Of a stretch of 64,000 nucleotides of DNA, positions 54,792 to 64,000 are shown piece after piece. The stretch covers positions 45,743-109,742 of the forward strand of contig NZ_KV813661.1 of the NCBI RefSeq assembly GCF_001813675.1, written 5' to 3'. The position numbers and the translations under genes were made by a program. How positions within the stretch are numbered: the first letter of the stretch is position 1; every line of letters begins with the position of its first letter. The notes below the pieces were generated by a model that saw nothing but the letters and a program-made list of their open reading frames with translations, was not told the origin of the DNA and did no database searches. This DNA is from Streptococcus sp. HMSC078D09 (lineage in GTDB: Bacteria > Bacillota > Bacilli > Lactobacillales > Streptococcaceae).

Positions 54792-57700
54792 ATGTCCAAC
54801 ACCTTTGAAATTTTAATGGATCAGCTGGATATGCCGCTGGAGATGCGATCTTCCAGTGCCTTTTTGCATGCGGAGATTCAAGAAGTCGTGGTGCACAAGG
54901 TCAGTCGGGTTTGGGAGTTCCGCTTTGCTTTTGCGGAAGTCTTGCCGATTGCTTTGTTTAAGGAATTGCGCCAGCGCTTGAAGGACGAATTTTCAAAGAC
55001 GGGAAACCAGGCGACCTTTACCATCCAAGTGGCCAATCAGGATTTTTCTGCGGATTTATTGCAGGCCTACTACCGGGAGGTCTTTGAGGATGGCCCTTGC
55101 GCGAGTCAAGGCTTTAAGGGGCTTTACCAAGACTTGCAGGTGCGCGCGGAAGGGCAGGAATTGATCATCTCTGGGCCTTCTTCGGTCGATACAGAGCATT
55201 TCCGTAAGAACCATTTGCCCAATCTTGCCAAGCAGTTGGAAGCCTTTGGTTTTCCGCATTTCACCTGTCGGGTGGAGTCTGATGAAGAGTTGACAGAGCA
55301 AGAAGTGGCGCGCTTTGAGCAGGAAAATGAAAAGATCTTCCAAGCGGCCAATGAAGAGACCTTGCGGGCCATGGAATCCTTGGCCCAGATGGCTCCGCCA
55401 CCAGCAGTTGAAGAAAAGCCTGCCTTTGATTTCAAGGCTAAGAAGGCGGCGGCTAAACCGAAGCTAGACAAGGCTGAGATCACTCCGATGGTCGAGATTA
55501 CGACAGAAGAGAACCGGATTGTCTTTGAGGGTGTGGTCTTTGACGTGGAGCACAAGGTGACGCGGACCGGTCGGGTCTTGATCAGCTTTAAGATGACCGA
55601 CTATACCTCGAGTTTTTCCCTTCAGAAATGGGTTAAAAATGAGGAAGAAGCCCAGAAGTTTGACATGATCAAGAAGAACAGCTGGCTACGGGTGCGGGGA
55701 AATATCGAAATGAACAATTTCACGCGCGACTTGACCATGAATGTCCAAGACATCCAGGAAGTCGTGCATTATGCCCGCAAGGACCTGATGCCAGAAGGCG
55801 AGCGTCGGGTGGAATTTCACGCCCATACCAATATGTCGACGATGGATGCCCTGCCGGAAGTCGAAGAGCTGATCGCCAAGGCAGCTGAGTGGGGCCACAA
55901 GGCGGTGGCTATCACTGACCATGGCAATGTACAGAGCTTCCCACATGGCTTTAAAGCGGCCAAGAAAGCTGGGATTCAGCTGATCTATGGGATGGAAGCT
56001 AATATCGTAGAAGACAAAGTGCCCATCACCTATAACGAGGTGGATCTGGACCTTAATGAAGCGACTTATGTGGTCTTTGACGTGGAAACGACGGGACTTT
56101 CAGCCATTTACAATGACTTGATCCAGGTCGCTGCTTCTAAGATGTACAAGGGCAATGTCATTGAGGAGTTTGACGAGTTTATCGATCCGGGCCATCCTTT
56201 GTCGGCCTTTACGACCCAATTGACAGGGATCACCAATGAGCATGTCCGTGGGGCTAAACCCCTGGTGCAGGTCTTGAAGGAATTTCAGGCCTTCTGTGAG
56301 GGAACCGTTCTTGTCGCTCACAATGCCACCTTTGACGTGGGCTTCATGAATGCCAACTATGAACGTCATGGCCTTCCCAAGATCACCCAGCCGGTCATCG
56401 ATACCCTGGAATTTGCCCGTAACCTCTATCCAGATTTTAAACGGCATGGATTAGGGCCATTGACCAAGCGCTTTGGGGTAGGCTTGGAGCACCACCACAT
56501 GGCCAACTACGATGCGGAAGCGACGGGGCGCCTGCTCTTTATTTTCATCAAAGATGTCGCTGAAAAGCACGGGGTGACCAATCTCAAGGATCTGAATATC
56601 GATTTGATCGATGAGAATTCTTATAAGAAGGCGCGGGTTAAGCATGCGACCCTCTATGTCAAGAATCAGACTGGCCTTAAGAACATGTTTAAACTGGTTT
56701 CACTTTCTGGGACCAAGTATTTCGAAGGAGTCCCACGGATTCCCAAGACCGTGCTGGACGCCCACCGCGAGGGCTTGATCCTCGGATCGGCCTGCTCAGA
56801 AGGGGAAGTTTTTGATGCCGTCATGTCGCAAGGTGTGGATGCGGCGGTCGAAGTGGCCAAGTATTACGACTTTATCGAGGTTATGCCACCGGCTATCTAT
56901 GCACCTCTCATTGCCAAGGAGCAGGTCAAGGACATGGACGAGCTCCAGACCATAATCAAGAGCTTGATTGAAGTGGGGGATCGTCTCGGCAAGCCTGTTC
57001 TTGCGACAGGAAATGTCCACTATCTGGAGCCGGAAGATGAGATCTATCGGGAGATCATTGTCCGCAGTCTCGGTCAAGGGGCCATGATCAACCGGACCAT
57101 TGGGCATGGAGAAGATGCCCAGCCAGCGCCACTGCCAAAAGCGCATTTCAGAACTACCAATGAAATGCTGGATGAATTCGCCTTTTTGGGAGAAGACTTG
57201 GCGCGCAAGATTGTTATTGAAAACACCAATGCACTCGCAGAGACCTTTGAGCCGGTCGAAGTGGTCAAGGGTGACCTCTATACGCCATTTATCGACAAGG
57301 CCGAAGAAACAGTTGCGGAATTGACCTATAAGCGAGCCTTTGAAATCTATGGTGATCCACTCCCTGATATTGTCGATCTGCGGATTGAAAAGGAATTGAC
57401 CTCCATCTTGGGGAATGGCTTTGCCGTGATTTATCTGGCTTCACAGATGCTGGTGCACCGTTCCAATGAGCGGGGCTACTTGGTTGGATCGCGTGGATCT
57501 GTCGGATCCAGCTTTGTAGCGACTATGATTGGGATCACTGAGGTTAATCCGCTTTCGCCTCACTATGTCTGCAGCCAGTGCCAGTATAGTGAATTCATCA
57601 CCGATGGTTCTTATGGATCTGGTTTTGATATGCCGGACAAGGATTGTCCAGACTGTGGCCACAAGCTCAGCAAAAACGGGCAGGATATTCCTTTTGAAAC

Positions 57701-59186
57701 CTTCCTTGGTTTTGATGGGGACAAGGTACCCGATATCGATTTGAACTTCTCTGGGGAAGACCAGCCGAGTGCCCACTTGGATGTCCGGGATATCTTTGGG
57801 GAAGAATATGCCTTCCGGGCAGGAACGGTAGGTACGGTCGCAGCTAAGACCGCCTATGGTTTTGTCAAGGGCTATGAGCGTGATTTTGGCAAGTATTACC
57901 GAGATGCCGAGGTCGAACGCTTAGCTCTCGGTGCAGCTGGGGTCAAACGGACGACCGGTCAGCACCCAGGGGGAATCGTTGTTATTCCAAACTATATGGA
58001 TGTCTATGACTTTACTCCGGTCCAGTATCCGGCAGACGATGTGACAGCTGAATGGCAGACCACCCACTTTAACTTCCACGATATCGATGAGAACGTCCTC
58101 AAGCTCGATGTCCTGGGACATGATGATCCGACCATGATTCGTAAGCTCCAGGACTTGTCAGGCATTGATCCAAATGATATTCCTATGGATGATCCAGGGG
58201 TTATGGCCCTCTTTTCTGGGACAGAAGTGCTAGGGGTGACAGCTGAGCAGATTGGAACGCCGACAGGAATGTTGGGGATTCCAGAGTTTGGGACCAACTT
58301 TGTTCGGGGCATGGTCGAAGAGACCCATCCGACGACCTTCGCAGAGTTGCTTCAGCTCTCTGGTCTGTCTCACGGAACCGACGTGTGGTTGGGAAATGCC
58401 CAAGACTTGATCAAGGCGGGCATTGCCGATCTATCGACCGTTATCGGGTGTCGGGACGACATCATGGTTTACCTCATGCACGCGGGGCTCAAGCCTAAGA
58501 TGGCCTTTACCATCATGGAGCGCGTTCGGAAAGGGATGTGGCTCAAGATCTCAGAAGAAGAGCGCAACGGTTACATCCAAGCCATGAAGGAAAACAATGT
58601 CCCTGAATGGTACATCGAGTCCTGTGGGAAGATCAAGTACATGTTCCCTAAAGCCCATGCCGCGGCCTATGTTATGATGGCCCTTCGTGTGGCCTACTTT
58701 AAAGTGCATCATCCACTTTATTACTACTGTGCTTACTTCTCGATTCGGGCCAAGGCCTTTGACATCAAGACCATGGGTGCAGGCCTTGAGGCCGTGAAAG
58801 CGCGGATGAAAGAAATCTCTGAGAAACGCAAGAACAACGAAGCTTCCAATGTAGAGATTGACCTCTACACCACCCTTGAGATTGTCAATGAGATGTGGGA
58901 GCGGGGCTTCAAGTTTGGCAAACTAGACCTCTATCGCAGTCAGGCGACAGAATTCTTGATCGATGGGGATACCCTGATTCCACCATTTGTCGCTATGGAT
59001 GGTCTGGGAGAGAACGTCGCCAAGCAAATCGTGCGAGCGCGTGAAGAAGGAGAATTCCTTTCTAAGACCGAGCTCCGGAAGCGTGGTGGTGTTTCGTCCA
59101 CCCTGGTTGAAAAGATGGATGAGATGGGCATTCTTGGCAATATGCCAGAGGATAACCAGTTGAGCCTCTTTGATGATTTGTTCTAG
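54792..59186 (+). CDS. polC: DNA polymerase III alpha subunit, PolC type
   Basis: 1464 aa replicative polymerase of Gram-positive bacteria. Order: N-terminal domains (starts [12 protein letters not shown]), OB domain ([18 protein letters not shown]), PHP part 1 ([21 protein letters not shown]), inserted DnaQ-type 3'-5' exonuclease ([24 protein letters not shown]), PHP part 2, zinc finger (CSQCQYSEF...CPDCGHKL), polymerase core ([12 protein letters not shown]) and C-terminal HhH. The frame extends 27 codons upstream to 54711, but the ATG at 54792 has GGGAGAA and matches known starts. Confidence 0.97.
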   Translation: MSNTFEILMDQLDMPLEMRSSSAFLHAEIQEVVVHKVSRVWEFRFAFAEVLPIALFKELRQRLKDEFSKTGNQATFTIQVANQDFSADLLQAYYREVFEDGPCASQGFKGLYQDLQVRAEGQELIISGPSSVDTEHFRKNHLPNLAKQLEAFGFPHFTCRVESDEELTEQEVARFEQENEKIFQAANEETLRAMESLAQMAPPPAVEEKPAFDFKAKKAAAKPKLDKAEITPMVEITTEENRIVFEGVVFDVEHKVTRTGRVLISFKMTDYTSSFSLQKWVKNEEEAQKFDMIKKNSWLRVRGNIEMNNFTRDLTMNVQDIQEVVHYARKDLMPEGERRVEFHAHTNMSTMDALPEVEELIAKAAEWGHKAVAITDHGNVQSFPHGFKAAKKAGIQLIYGMEANIVEDKVPITYNEVDLDLNEATYVVFDVETTGLSAIYNDLIQVAASKMYKGNVIEEFDEFIDPGHPLSAFTTQLTGITNEHVRGAKPLVQVLKEFQAFCEGTVLVAHNATFDVGFMNANYERHGLPKITQPVIDTLEFARNLYPDFKRHGLGPLTKRFGVGLEHHHMANYDAEATGRLLFIFIKDVAEKHGVTNLKDLNIDLIDENSYKKARVKHATLYVKNQTGLKNMFKLVSLSGTKYFEGVPRIPKTVLDAHREGLILGSACSEGEVFDAVMSQGVDAAVEVAKYYDFIEVMPPAIYAPLIAKEQVKDMDELQTIIKSLIEVGDRLGKPVLATGNVHYLEPEDEIYREIIVRSLGQGAMINRTIGHGEDAQPAPLPKAHFRTTNEMLDEFAFLGEDLARKIVIENTNALAETFEPVEVVKGDLYTPFIDKAEETVAELTYKRAFEIYGDPLPDIVDLRIEKELTSILGNGFAVIYLASQMLVHRSNERGYLVGSRGSVGSSFVATMIGITEVNPLSPHYVCSQCQYSEFITDGSYGSGFDMPDKDCPDCGHKLSKNGQDIPFETFLGFDGDKVPDIDLNFSGEDQPSAHLDVRDIFGEEYAFRAGTVGTVAAKTAYGFVKGYERDFGKYYRDAEVERLALGAAGVKRTTGQHPGGIVVIPNYMDVYDFTPVQYPADDVTAEWQTTHFNFHDIDENVLKLDVLGHDDPTMIRKLQDLSGIDPNDIPMDDPGVMALFSGTEVLGVTAEQIGTPTGMLGIPEFGTNFVRGMVEETHPTTFAELLQLSGLSHGTDVWLGNAQDLIKAGIADLSTVIGCRDDIMVYLMHAGLKPKMAFTIMERVRKGMWLKISEEERNGYIQAMKENNVPEWYIESCGKIKYMFPKAHAAAYVMMALRVAYFKVHHPLYYYCAYFSIRAKAFDIKTMGAGLEAVKARMKEISEKRKNNEASNVEIDLYTTLEIVNEMWERGFKFGKLDLYRSQATEFLIDGDTLIPPFVAMDGLGENVAKQIVRAREEGEFLSKTELRKRGGVSSTLVEKMDEMGILGNMPEDNQLSLFDDLF

Positions 59187-59203
59187 AAACAAAGGAGAAG
59201 AAT

Positions 59204-59353
59204 ATGAAGGTAGAAATTTTTGCAGAAGACAAACCAGCTGAAAAAGTCTTTGAGTACAAGCTAGAAGTGGCAGACAATGTGCTGCTCCTTTCCACTGCCA
59301 TGCTCTCAGGAGCAATTGCTCTAGCCGGCTTATTTTCAGCCTTGAAAGATTAA
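59204..59353 (+). CDS. 49-aa small membrane-associated protein downstream of polC
   Basis: Short gene 17 bp after polC with an excellent ribosome site (AAAGGAGAAG). The product has a charged N-terminus (MKVEIFAEDKPAEKVFEYKLE) and a hydrophobic C-terminal half (NVLLLSTAMLSGAIALAGLFSALKD), so probably one membrane helix. Followed by a strong terminator. Size, ribosome site and location support a real gene; function unknown. Confidence 0.65.
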   Translation: MKVEIFAEDKPAEKVFEYKLEVADNVLLLSTAMLSGAIALAGLFSALKD

Positions 59354-59360
59354 CTGACAG

Positions 59361-59394
59361 CCTCTATTTTCCTTTTGAAAATAGAGGTTTTTCA
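59361..59394 (+). terminator. Terminator after polC and the small gene
   Basis: CCTCTATTTTC (59361-59371) and GAAAATAGAGG (59377-59387) followed by TTTTTC. Confidence 0.93.
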
Positions 59395-59436
59395 GTCTTT
59401 TCAGATCTGATAAGTGTTTTCTTTGGCACTGGATTG

Positions 59437-59445
59437 TGTTACAAT
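59437..59445 (+). promoter_or_regulatory. Promoter of the beta-helix/AAA+ gene
   Basis: Extended -10 TGTTACAAT (TACAAT 59440-59445). -35 weak (TTTTCT at 17 bp). Confidence 0.5.
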
Positions 59446-59503
59446 TTTTAGTAACAAGTGTTTATAACAAGGAAACAGAAAAGATGAAACAAAGGAGAAG
59501 CGC

Positions 59504-62356
59504 GTGGCAAGATATTTAGTAGGGCCTTACAACAATAGTTGGAACTTTATGGATGCGGTTGAAAAAGCGCAGGATGGAGATACCATCGAGTTTGAAAATG
59601 GGTATGTCTTTCAATGGCCGACAGATGAGGTGATTGTGATCAACAAGAGCCTTCATTTTGTGGGGCATGTGGTCCCAAATCCAAATGGTAATGGGCGCAT
59701 GTTTAACAACACGATTGAGGCTTCTTTCCGATTTGTAGAGGGAGCTCAGGTGACGTTTGAAGATCTGTGGTTTAAAGTTGGTGGGAACTATACTGCCTTG
59801 ACCTTATGGAATGAGTCGGCTATCACCTGTAAACAGGTCTATTTTGAAATCACCACTCCGACAAATAGTGAATTTTTTATCTATATGGATACGCATTCGA
59901 AAATGACATTGGATGGAGTTGGGATGAAGGTTCCGGAAAAACACCAAAGTGTCATCGGAATGTCAGCTTCGGAATTGTCCATTCAAAATTCAACGATCTT
60001 TTCTAAGATCGATCTGTCAGAAGGATCTAAATTGGCCTTAGAAAATGTCCATATTGAAAAATTTGGGAATAATACCATCCATGCCAAGGACTCAGAAGTG
60101 ATCGCAAAAAATTCAACGATTACAGGCGGGGATCTGGAAAAGGATTTTCCACCAGTTTGGTTGAGAAATGTCATCTGGGAGTCTGAAAACTGTAAAATTG
60201 AGTTGCCTACTGGGACTGGAGTCTGTCTTGACAATAATGTTCAATTCAATTCGGATTCGGATCGTATGACCTCCATCAATTCATTCAATAGTATGATCCG
60301 AGCTCACCAGGCTACATTTACAGAATTTTTATGCGTCTATGAAGAATCCTTTGCTTCCCTGACTGGGGAAACGACCTTCCTGAATGAGAATACTCAAACC
60401 ATTTCATTTGGAGTTTTTGATGATGGTGTGCTGATGGCTGAGCATATGATTTGTCATAAGATTGCGGATCCTAATATACGGCTTCAAGGTGGAGCCTTTG
60501 CGAAGGTGGACACCGTGACCTATAGGCAGGGCGATGCGCGTGATCTGACCAAGGAAATCGAGGATGACTGTGACTATCTTGTTGGCAGAGAAGTGGCTAA
60601 GGGCAATGCGCAAGTCGTTCCTACGGGACAGACGACGGATGCAACGGTGGCTCCAACTACCGCAAGAGACTCTGGACCAGAGAAGAAACAAGATGCTCTT
60701 CAAGAACTCAATAGCCTGATTGGTCTTGAAAAAGTCAAACATGAGATCAAGAAAATGATCAACATGGTGGAATTTAACAAGAAACGAATCGCCAGTGGCA
60801 AGGCACCTGAAAAGCAAACACTCCATGCGGCCTTTATGGGAAACCCTGGTACAGGGAAAACCACTGTGGCCCGTCTATTGGGACAAGTGCTCTTTGATGC
60901 GGGTGTTCTCTCAGGGGAAGAATTCCGTTTCGTGGAAGCAACGGAGTCCGATCTGATCTCTTCGAATATTGGAGGAACAGCTGAACAGACCCAAGCCCTG
61001 CTTGAAAAAGCGCGAGGAGGAATCCTTTTTATTGATGAAGCCTATAGCTTGGATAAAAAGGACAGCGGTGCGGACTTTGGGATCGAGGCGATCAATACCA
61101 TCCTCAAATTTATGGAGGACAATCGCGATGATATCATGATCATCTTTGCCGGCTATACCAAGGAAATGGAAGAGTTCTTAAAGACCAATCCAGGCCTCCG
61201 TTCTCGGGTACCAAATAATTTCATCTTTGAAGATTTCACAGGAGATGAGATTGTCCAACTAGGTGAAATGATCTTAAGCAAAGGAGACTACAAACTCGAA
61301 GACCGGGATTACTATGCGCGGCATGTTAAGCGGGCTTATGATGGCTCGCTAGATAAGAGCAATGGTCGCTGGATCCGGAACCTGGATGAGCAATTGACCA
61401 AGACCATGGCAGATCGGGTGGTGGCCCAAGGTTCTGACGATATTGAGACCATCCTCAATAGCGATATCGATGCTGTCCTTAACCAAGGTAAGTATCAAGC
61501 AGGAGCCGATAAGGAAGAAGATGGAATGGCTGCCCTCAACCGTTTAGTTGGCATTGCCAAGGTGAAAGAGCAAGTGGAACAATTCGTGGCCATGGCTGAG
61601 TTCAATCAAAAACGGGCTGAACAAGGTGGCATCGTCGAAGATACGACCTTGCACTCCCTCTTTCTTGGAAATCCCGGTACAGGGAAGACTACTGTTGCCC
61701 GCATTTTAGGCAATATCCTCTTCCAAAAAGGGGTGATCAATCAGAAAAAATTCATCGAAGTTTCTCGGAGCAATCTGGTTGGAGGCTACCAAGGTCAAAC
61801 AGCCCTGAAGACGCGCGAAGTCCTAGAAAGCGCGCTAGGTGGTGTCCTCTTTATCGATGAGGCCTATACGCTCTTTACCGGTTCAAATGATGATTTTGGG
61901 AAGGAAGCTTTGGATGAAATCCTCAAATTTATGGAGGACCACCGCCGTGATATCGTGATTATCTTTGCCGGATACACGAAAGAGATGCACGACTTCTTGC
62001 AGGTCAATTCAGGTCTGCAAAGCCGGATCCCGACTACATTTGACTTTGAAGACTATAGTCCAGATGAGATTGTCGAGATCGGTCTGTTGGGATTGCGCAA
62101 GCAAGGCTACCAAGTCAATGAAGCTCTTTATGGAGAGATCGTCAGAGAAAATTATATGCGTGCTAATGACCATAGTAATGGTCGCTGGGTCCGCAATCTT
62201 AATGAAAAACTCTTGCGCCAAGTATCGACGCGAGTAACCCGTGAAGGTAGTACGGATTACAATTCGATTTTGGATCAAGATTTGGAAGCCTTGAGGGAGA
62301 ATGGCAATACTGAACATCCCCATACGGTAGATGATCAAGGCTATGTTCTTCCTTAA
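59504..62356 (+). CDS. Beta-helix-like protein fused to tandem CbxX/EccA-type AAA+ ATPases
   Basis: 950 aa. Residues ~1-370 look like a right-handed beta-helix (GPYNNSWNFMDAVEKAQDGDTIEF and repeated short beta-turns). After a linker come two AAA+ domains of the CbxX/SpoVK/EccA class: Walker A GNPGTGKTT at 446-454 and 722-730, Walker B GGILFIDEAYSL and GGVLFIDEAYTL, and each ends NGRW(I/V)RNL. The start is GTG with AAAGGAGAAG upstream. It is cytoplasmic (no signal). EccA proteins of mycobacterial ESX systems carry one such domain, so a role with the T7SS 6 kb upstream is possible but unproven. Confidence 0.8.
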   Translation: MARYLVGPYNNSWNFMDAVEKAQDGDTIEFENGYVFQWPTDEVIVINKSLHFVGHVVPNPNGNGRMFNNTIEASFRFVEGAQVTFEDLWFKVGGNYTALTLWNESAITCKQVYFEITTPTNSEFFIYMDTHSKMTLDGVGMKVPEKHQSVIGMSASELSIQNSTIFSKIDLSEGSKLALENVHIEKFGNNTIHAKDSEVIAKNSTITGGDLEKDFPPVWLRNVIWESENCKIELPTGTGVCLDNNVQFNSDSDRMTSINSFNSMIRAHQATFTEFLCVYEESFASLTGETTFLNENTQTISFGVFDDGVLMAEHMICHKIADPNIRLQGGAFAKVDTVTYRQGDARDLTKEIEDDCDYLVGREVAKGNAQVVPTGQTTDATVAPTTARDSGPEKKQDALQELNSLIGLEKVKHEIKKMINMVEFNKKRIASGKAPEKQTLHAAFMGNPGTGKTTVARLLGQVLFDAGVLSGEEFRFVEATESDLISSNIGGTAEQTQALLEKARGGILFIDEAYSLDKKDSGADFGIEAINTILKFMEDNRDDIMIIFAGYTKEMEEFLKTNPGLRSRVPNNFIFEDFTGDEIVQLGEMILSKGDYKLEDRDYYARHVKRAYDGSLDKSNGRWIRNLDEQLTKTMADRVVAQGSDDIETILNSDIDAVLNQGKYQAGADKEEDGMAALNRLVGIAKVKEQVEQFVAMAEFNQKRAEQGGIVEDTTLHSLFLGNPGTGKTTVARILGNILFQKGVINQKKFIEVSRSNLVGGYQGQTALKTREVLESALGGVLFIDEAYTLFTGSNDDFGKEALDEILKFMEDHRRDIVIIFAGYTKEMHDFLQVNSGLQSRIPTTFDFEDYSPDEIVEIGLLGLRKQGYQVNEALYGEIVRENYMRANDHSNGRWVRNLNEKLLRQVSTRVTREGSTDYNSILDQDLEALRENGNTEHPHTVDDQGYVLP

Positions 62357-62370
62357 GCTAGAAGGAACAA

Positions 62371-62545
62371 GAAAAAGGATTCTGTAGGAGCGGAATCCTT
62401 TCAGTTGAAGACAAAGTCTTCTTAGAAACTTTCCTTAGGTGAGTACGGACGTCAGCGAACTTCTACGAAGTTCCATGACTAATTATTGAGCCTAAGGTCT
62501 CAATAATTCCGAGTGCCTGAAACGTTATTGTTTCAGGCACTTTTC
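62371..62545 (+). repeat. Cluster of tandem hairpins including repeat copy B
   Basis: Five hairpins in a row: AAAGGATTC/GAATCCTTT (62374-62401, terminator-like), GAAGAC-aaa-GTCTTC (62407-62421), GAACTTC-tac-GAAGTTC (62457-62473), AATTATTGAG/CTCAATAATT (62481-62508), and GTGCCTGAAAC/GTTTCAGGCAC (62513-62540) then TTTT. The last two resemble copy A at 17917-17995. Confidence 0.7.
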
Positions 62546-62720
62546 TCACAGCGGAAAGTTTCGGTATTTCTTGATTTGTTCTAAAAAGGACTCATTTTTA
62601 TTTCTTTTCAGAATCACTTAACCTATCTTATATTAAAAAAGGTCGTTTACGTTCTAAAAGAATTCTACATGGACTTATGGTATACTAAGAAGAGATCATT
62701 CACTTATGAAGGAGAAAACA
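62546..62720 (+). promoter_or_regulatory. pepS upstream region
   Basis: Extended -10 TGGTATACT (TATACT 62681-62686), no clear -35. GAAGGAG (62708-62714) precedes the chosen ATG at 62721. Nothing else recognised. Confidence 0.5.
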
Positions 62721-63962
62721 ATGGTTTTACCAAATTTTAAAGAAAACCTCGAAAAATACGCTAAATTGTTGGTGGCGAACGGCATCAACGTGCAACCAGG
62801 CCATACCTTGGCTTTGAACATCGATGTGGAACAAAGAGAATTGGCCCACTTGATTGTGAAGGAGGCCTATGCCTTGGGGGCGCATGAAGTGATCATCCAA
62901 TGGGCAGATGATTTTACTACCCGGGAAAAATTCCTCCATGCACCGATGGATCGCTTGGACAACGTGCCTGACTACAAGATTGCAGAGATGAACTACCTCT
63001 TGGAACACAAGGCCAGTCGCTTGGGTGTGCGTTCCTCTGATCCAGGTGCTTTAAACGGCGTTGATGCAGAGAAGCTTTCTGCTTCTGCTAAGGCTTTGGG
63101 CATGGCCATGAAACCAATGCGCATCGCTACTCAATCCAACAAGGTCAGCTGGACCGTTGCTGCAGCAGCAGGTTTAGAGTGGGCGAAAAAGGTCTTCCCA
63201 AATGCGGCGAGTGATGAAGAAGCAGTGGATCTCCTATGGGATCAAATCTTCAAGACCTGCCGAGTGTATGAGGAAGATCCAGTCAAGGCTTGGGAAGAGC
63301 ATGCAGCTATTCTCAAGAGCAAGGCAGATACACTGAATAAGGAACAATTCTCAGCCCTTCACTACACAGCACCAGGAACAGACTTGACTCTTGGCTTGCC
63401 GAAAAACCATGTCTGGGAATCTGCCGGAGCCATCAATGCTCAAGGTGAAAGCTTCTTGCCAAACATGCCGACAGAAGAGGTCTTCACAGCTCCTGACTTC
63501 CGCCGTGCTGAAGGTTATGTAACTTCTACAAAACCGCTTAGCTACAACGGAAACATCATCGAAGGCATCAAAGTGACCTTTGAAAATGGAGAAATCGTAG
63601 ATATCACAGCAGAAAAAGGCGATCAAGTCATGAAAGATTTGGTCTTCAAAAACAAGGGAGCGCGTGCCTTGGGTGAATGTGCCCTCGTACCAGATCCAAG
63701 CCCAATTTCCCAATCAGGTATTACCTTCTTTAATACCCTCTTTGATGAAAACGCCTCTAACCACTTGGCCATCGGAGCAGCCTATGCTACCAGCGTAGAA
63801 GGTGGTGCAGAGTTTACAGAAGAAGAACTCGAAGCAGCCGGCCTCAACCGCTCAGACGTCCACGTCGACTTCATGATCGGCTCAAGCCAAATGGATATTG
63901 ACGGCATCCGAGAAGACGGCACCCGCGTCCCAGTCTTCCGCAACGGAGATTGGGCAATATAG
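62721..63962 (+). CDS. pepS: Aminopeptidase PepS (M29 family)
   Basis: 413-aa metallo-aminopeptidase of family M29. Typical blocks are MVLPNFKENLEKYAKLLVANGINVQPGHTL at the start, LGECALVPDPSPIS, and the C-terminal HVDFMIGSSQMDIDGIREDGT with metal-ligand candidates. It removes N-terminal residues from peptides in the cytoplasm. An ATG at 62706 is in frame, but the ribosome site GAAGGAG lies after it, so I chose 62721. The gene ends 38 bases before the window end. Closeness to polC also occurs in pneumococcus. Confidence 0.95.
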   Translation: MVLPNFKENLEKYAKLLVANGINVQPGHTLALNIDVEQRELAHLIVKEAYALGAHEVIIQWADDFTTREKFLHAPMDRLDNVPDYKIAEMNYLLEHKASRLGVRSSDPGALNGVDAEKLSASAKALGMAMKPMRIATQSNKVSWTVAAAAGLEWAKKVFPNAASDEEAVDLLWDQIFKTCRVYEEDPVKAWEEHAAILKSKADTLNKEQFSALHYTAPGTDLTLGLPKNHVWESAGAINAQGESFLPNMPTEEVFTAPDFRRAEGYVTSTKPLSYNGNIIEGIKVTFENGEIVDITAEKGDQVMKDLVFKNKGARALGECALVPDPSPISQSGITFFNTLFDENASNHLAIGAAYATSVEGGAEFTEEELEAAGLNRSDVHVDFMIGSSQMDIDGIREDGTRVPVFRNGDWAI

Positions 63963-64000
63963 GGAGCAAAACAGAAATCAGTAACTCGAAGAGTTTGATT

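Overview
The window is a chromosomal segment of a viridans-group oral Streptococcus. The evidence is the set and order of core genes (yajC-uppS-cdsA-eep-proS, Gram-positive polC, glmS, leuS, clpL, pepS), strong AAGGAG-type ribosome sites, extended -10 (TGnTATAAT) promoters and moderately low GC. The species cannot be fixed from sequence alone. No rRNA, tRNA, CRISPR array or intact insertion sequence was seen.

Layout. 0-9 kb: end of the M13 peptidase gene pepO, a GldA-like dehydrogenase, a DacA-type carboxypeptidase, an oligopeptide-binding lipoprotein with a cre-like site on its promoter, and leuS. 9-11.7 kb (minus strand): a cbiM-cbiQ-cbiO metal (Co/Ni) ECF importer. 11.8-15.5 kb: an operon of a MarR regulator, an NmrA-like oxidoreductase and an EgtV/EgtU-like (ProV/ProWX-type) ABC importer. 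Its promoter lies between two identical 18-bp operators. 15.6-20 kb: a class I amidotransferase-like hydrolase, a GH1 phospho-glycosidase, and glmS with two DasR/NagR-like (dre) sites. 20-26.9 kb: an LppC-type acid phosphatase and an operon of two UROD-fold zinc methyltransferase-like paralogues, a 66-aa secreted or membrane peptide and a complete polar amino-acid ABC importer.

26.9-30.2 kb holds the most interesting cassette: two DUF1310-like lipoproteins, a lipase with a GHSLG serine motif at its N-terminal side and a helical C-terminus, and two small helical proteins. This matches the layout of the staphylococcal TslA reverse-domain type VII effector with its lipoprotein immunity and helical partners. 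A perfect ComX box (TACGAATA) sits directly upstream, so competence control is a testable idea.

30.3-38.6 kb: clpL with a complex leader that encodes an 18-aa peptide, a small HTH-like gene, and yajC-uppS-cdsA-eep-proS. 39.6-53.3 kb: a type VIIb secretion locus (esxA, esaA, essA, esaB, essB, essC) between proS and polC. The last ~207 residues of EssC and the four following genes (helical partner, 722-aa LXG-like effector, membrane-anchored protein, second helical partner) are abruptly AT-richer, as expected for an exchangeable essC-tail/effector module. 53.5-54.6 kb: a lipoprotein and a DUF3592-like gene broken by an in-frame TGA. 54.8-64 kb: polC, a 49-aa conserved-looking protein, a 950-aa protein joining a beta-helix-like region to tandem CbxX/EccA-type AAA+ domains, and pepS.

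Most boundaries carry clear hairpin terminators. Two intergenic regions (17.9 kb and 62.4-62.55 kb) share a repeated double-hairpin element. Functions are inferred from visible motifs and family knowledge; no database search was possible.
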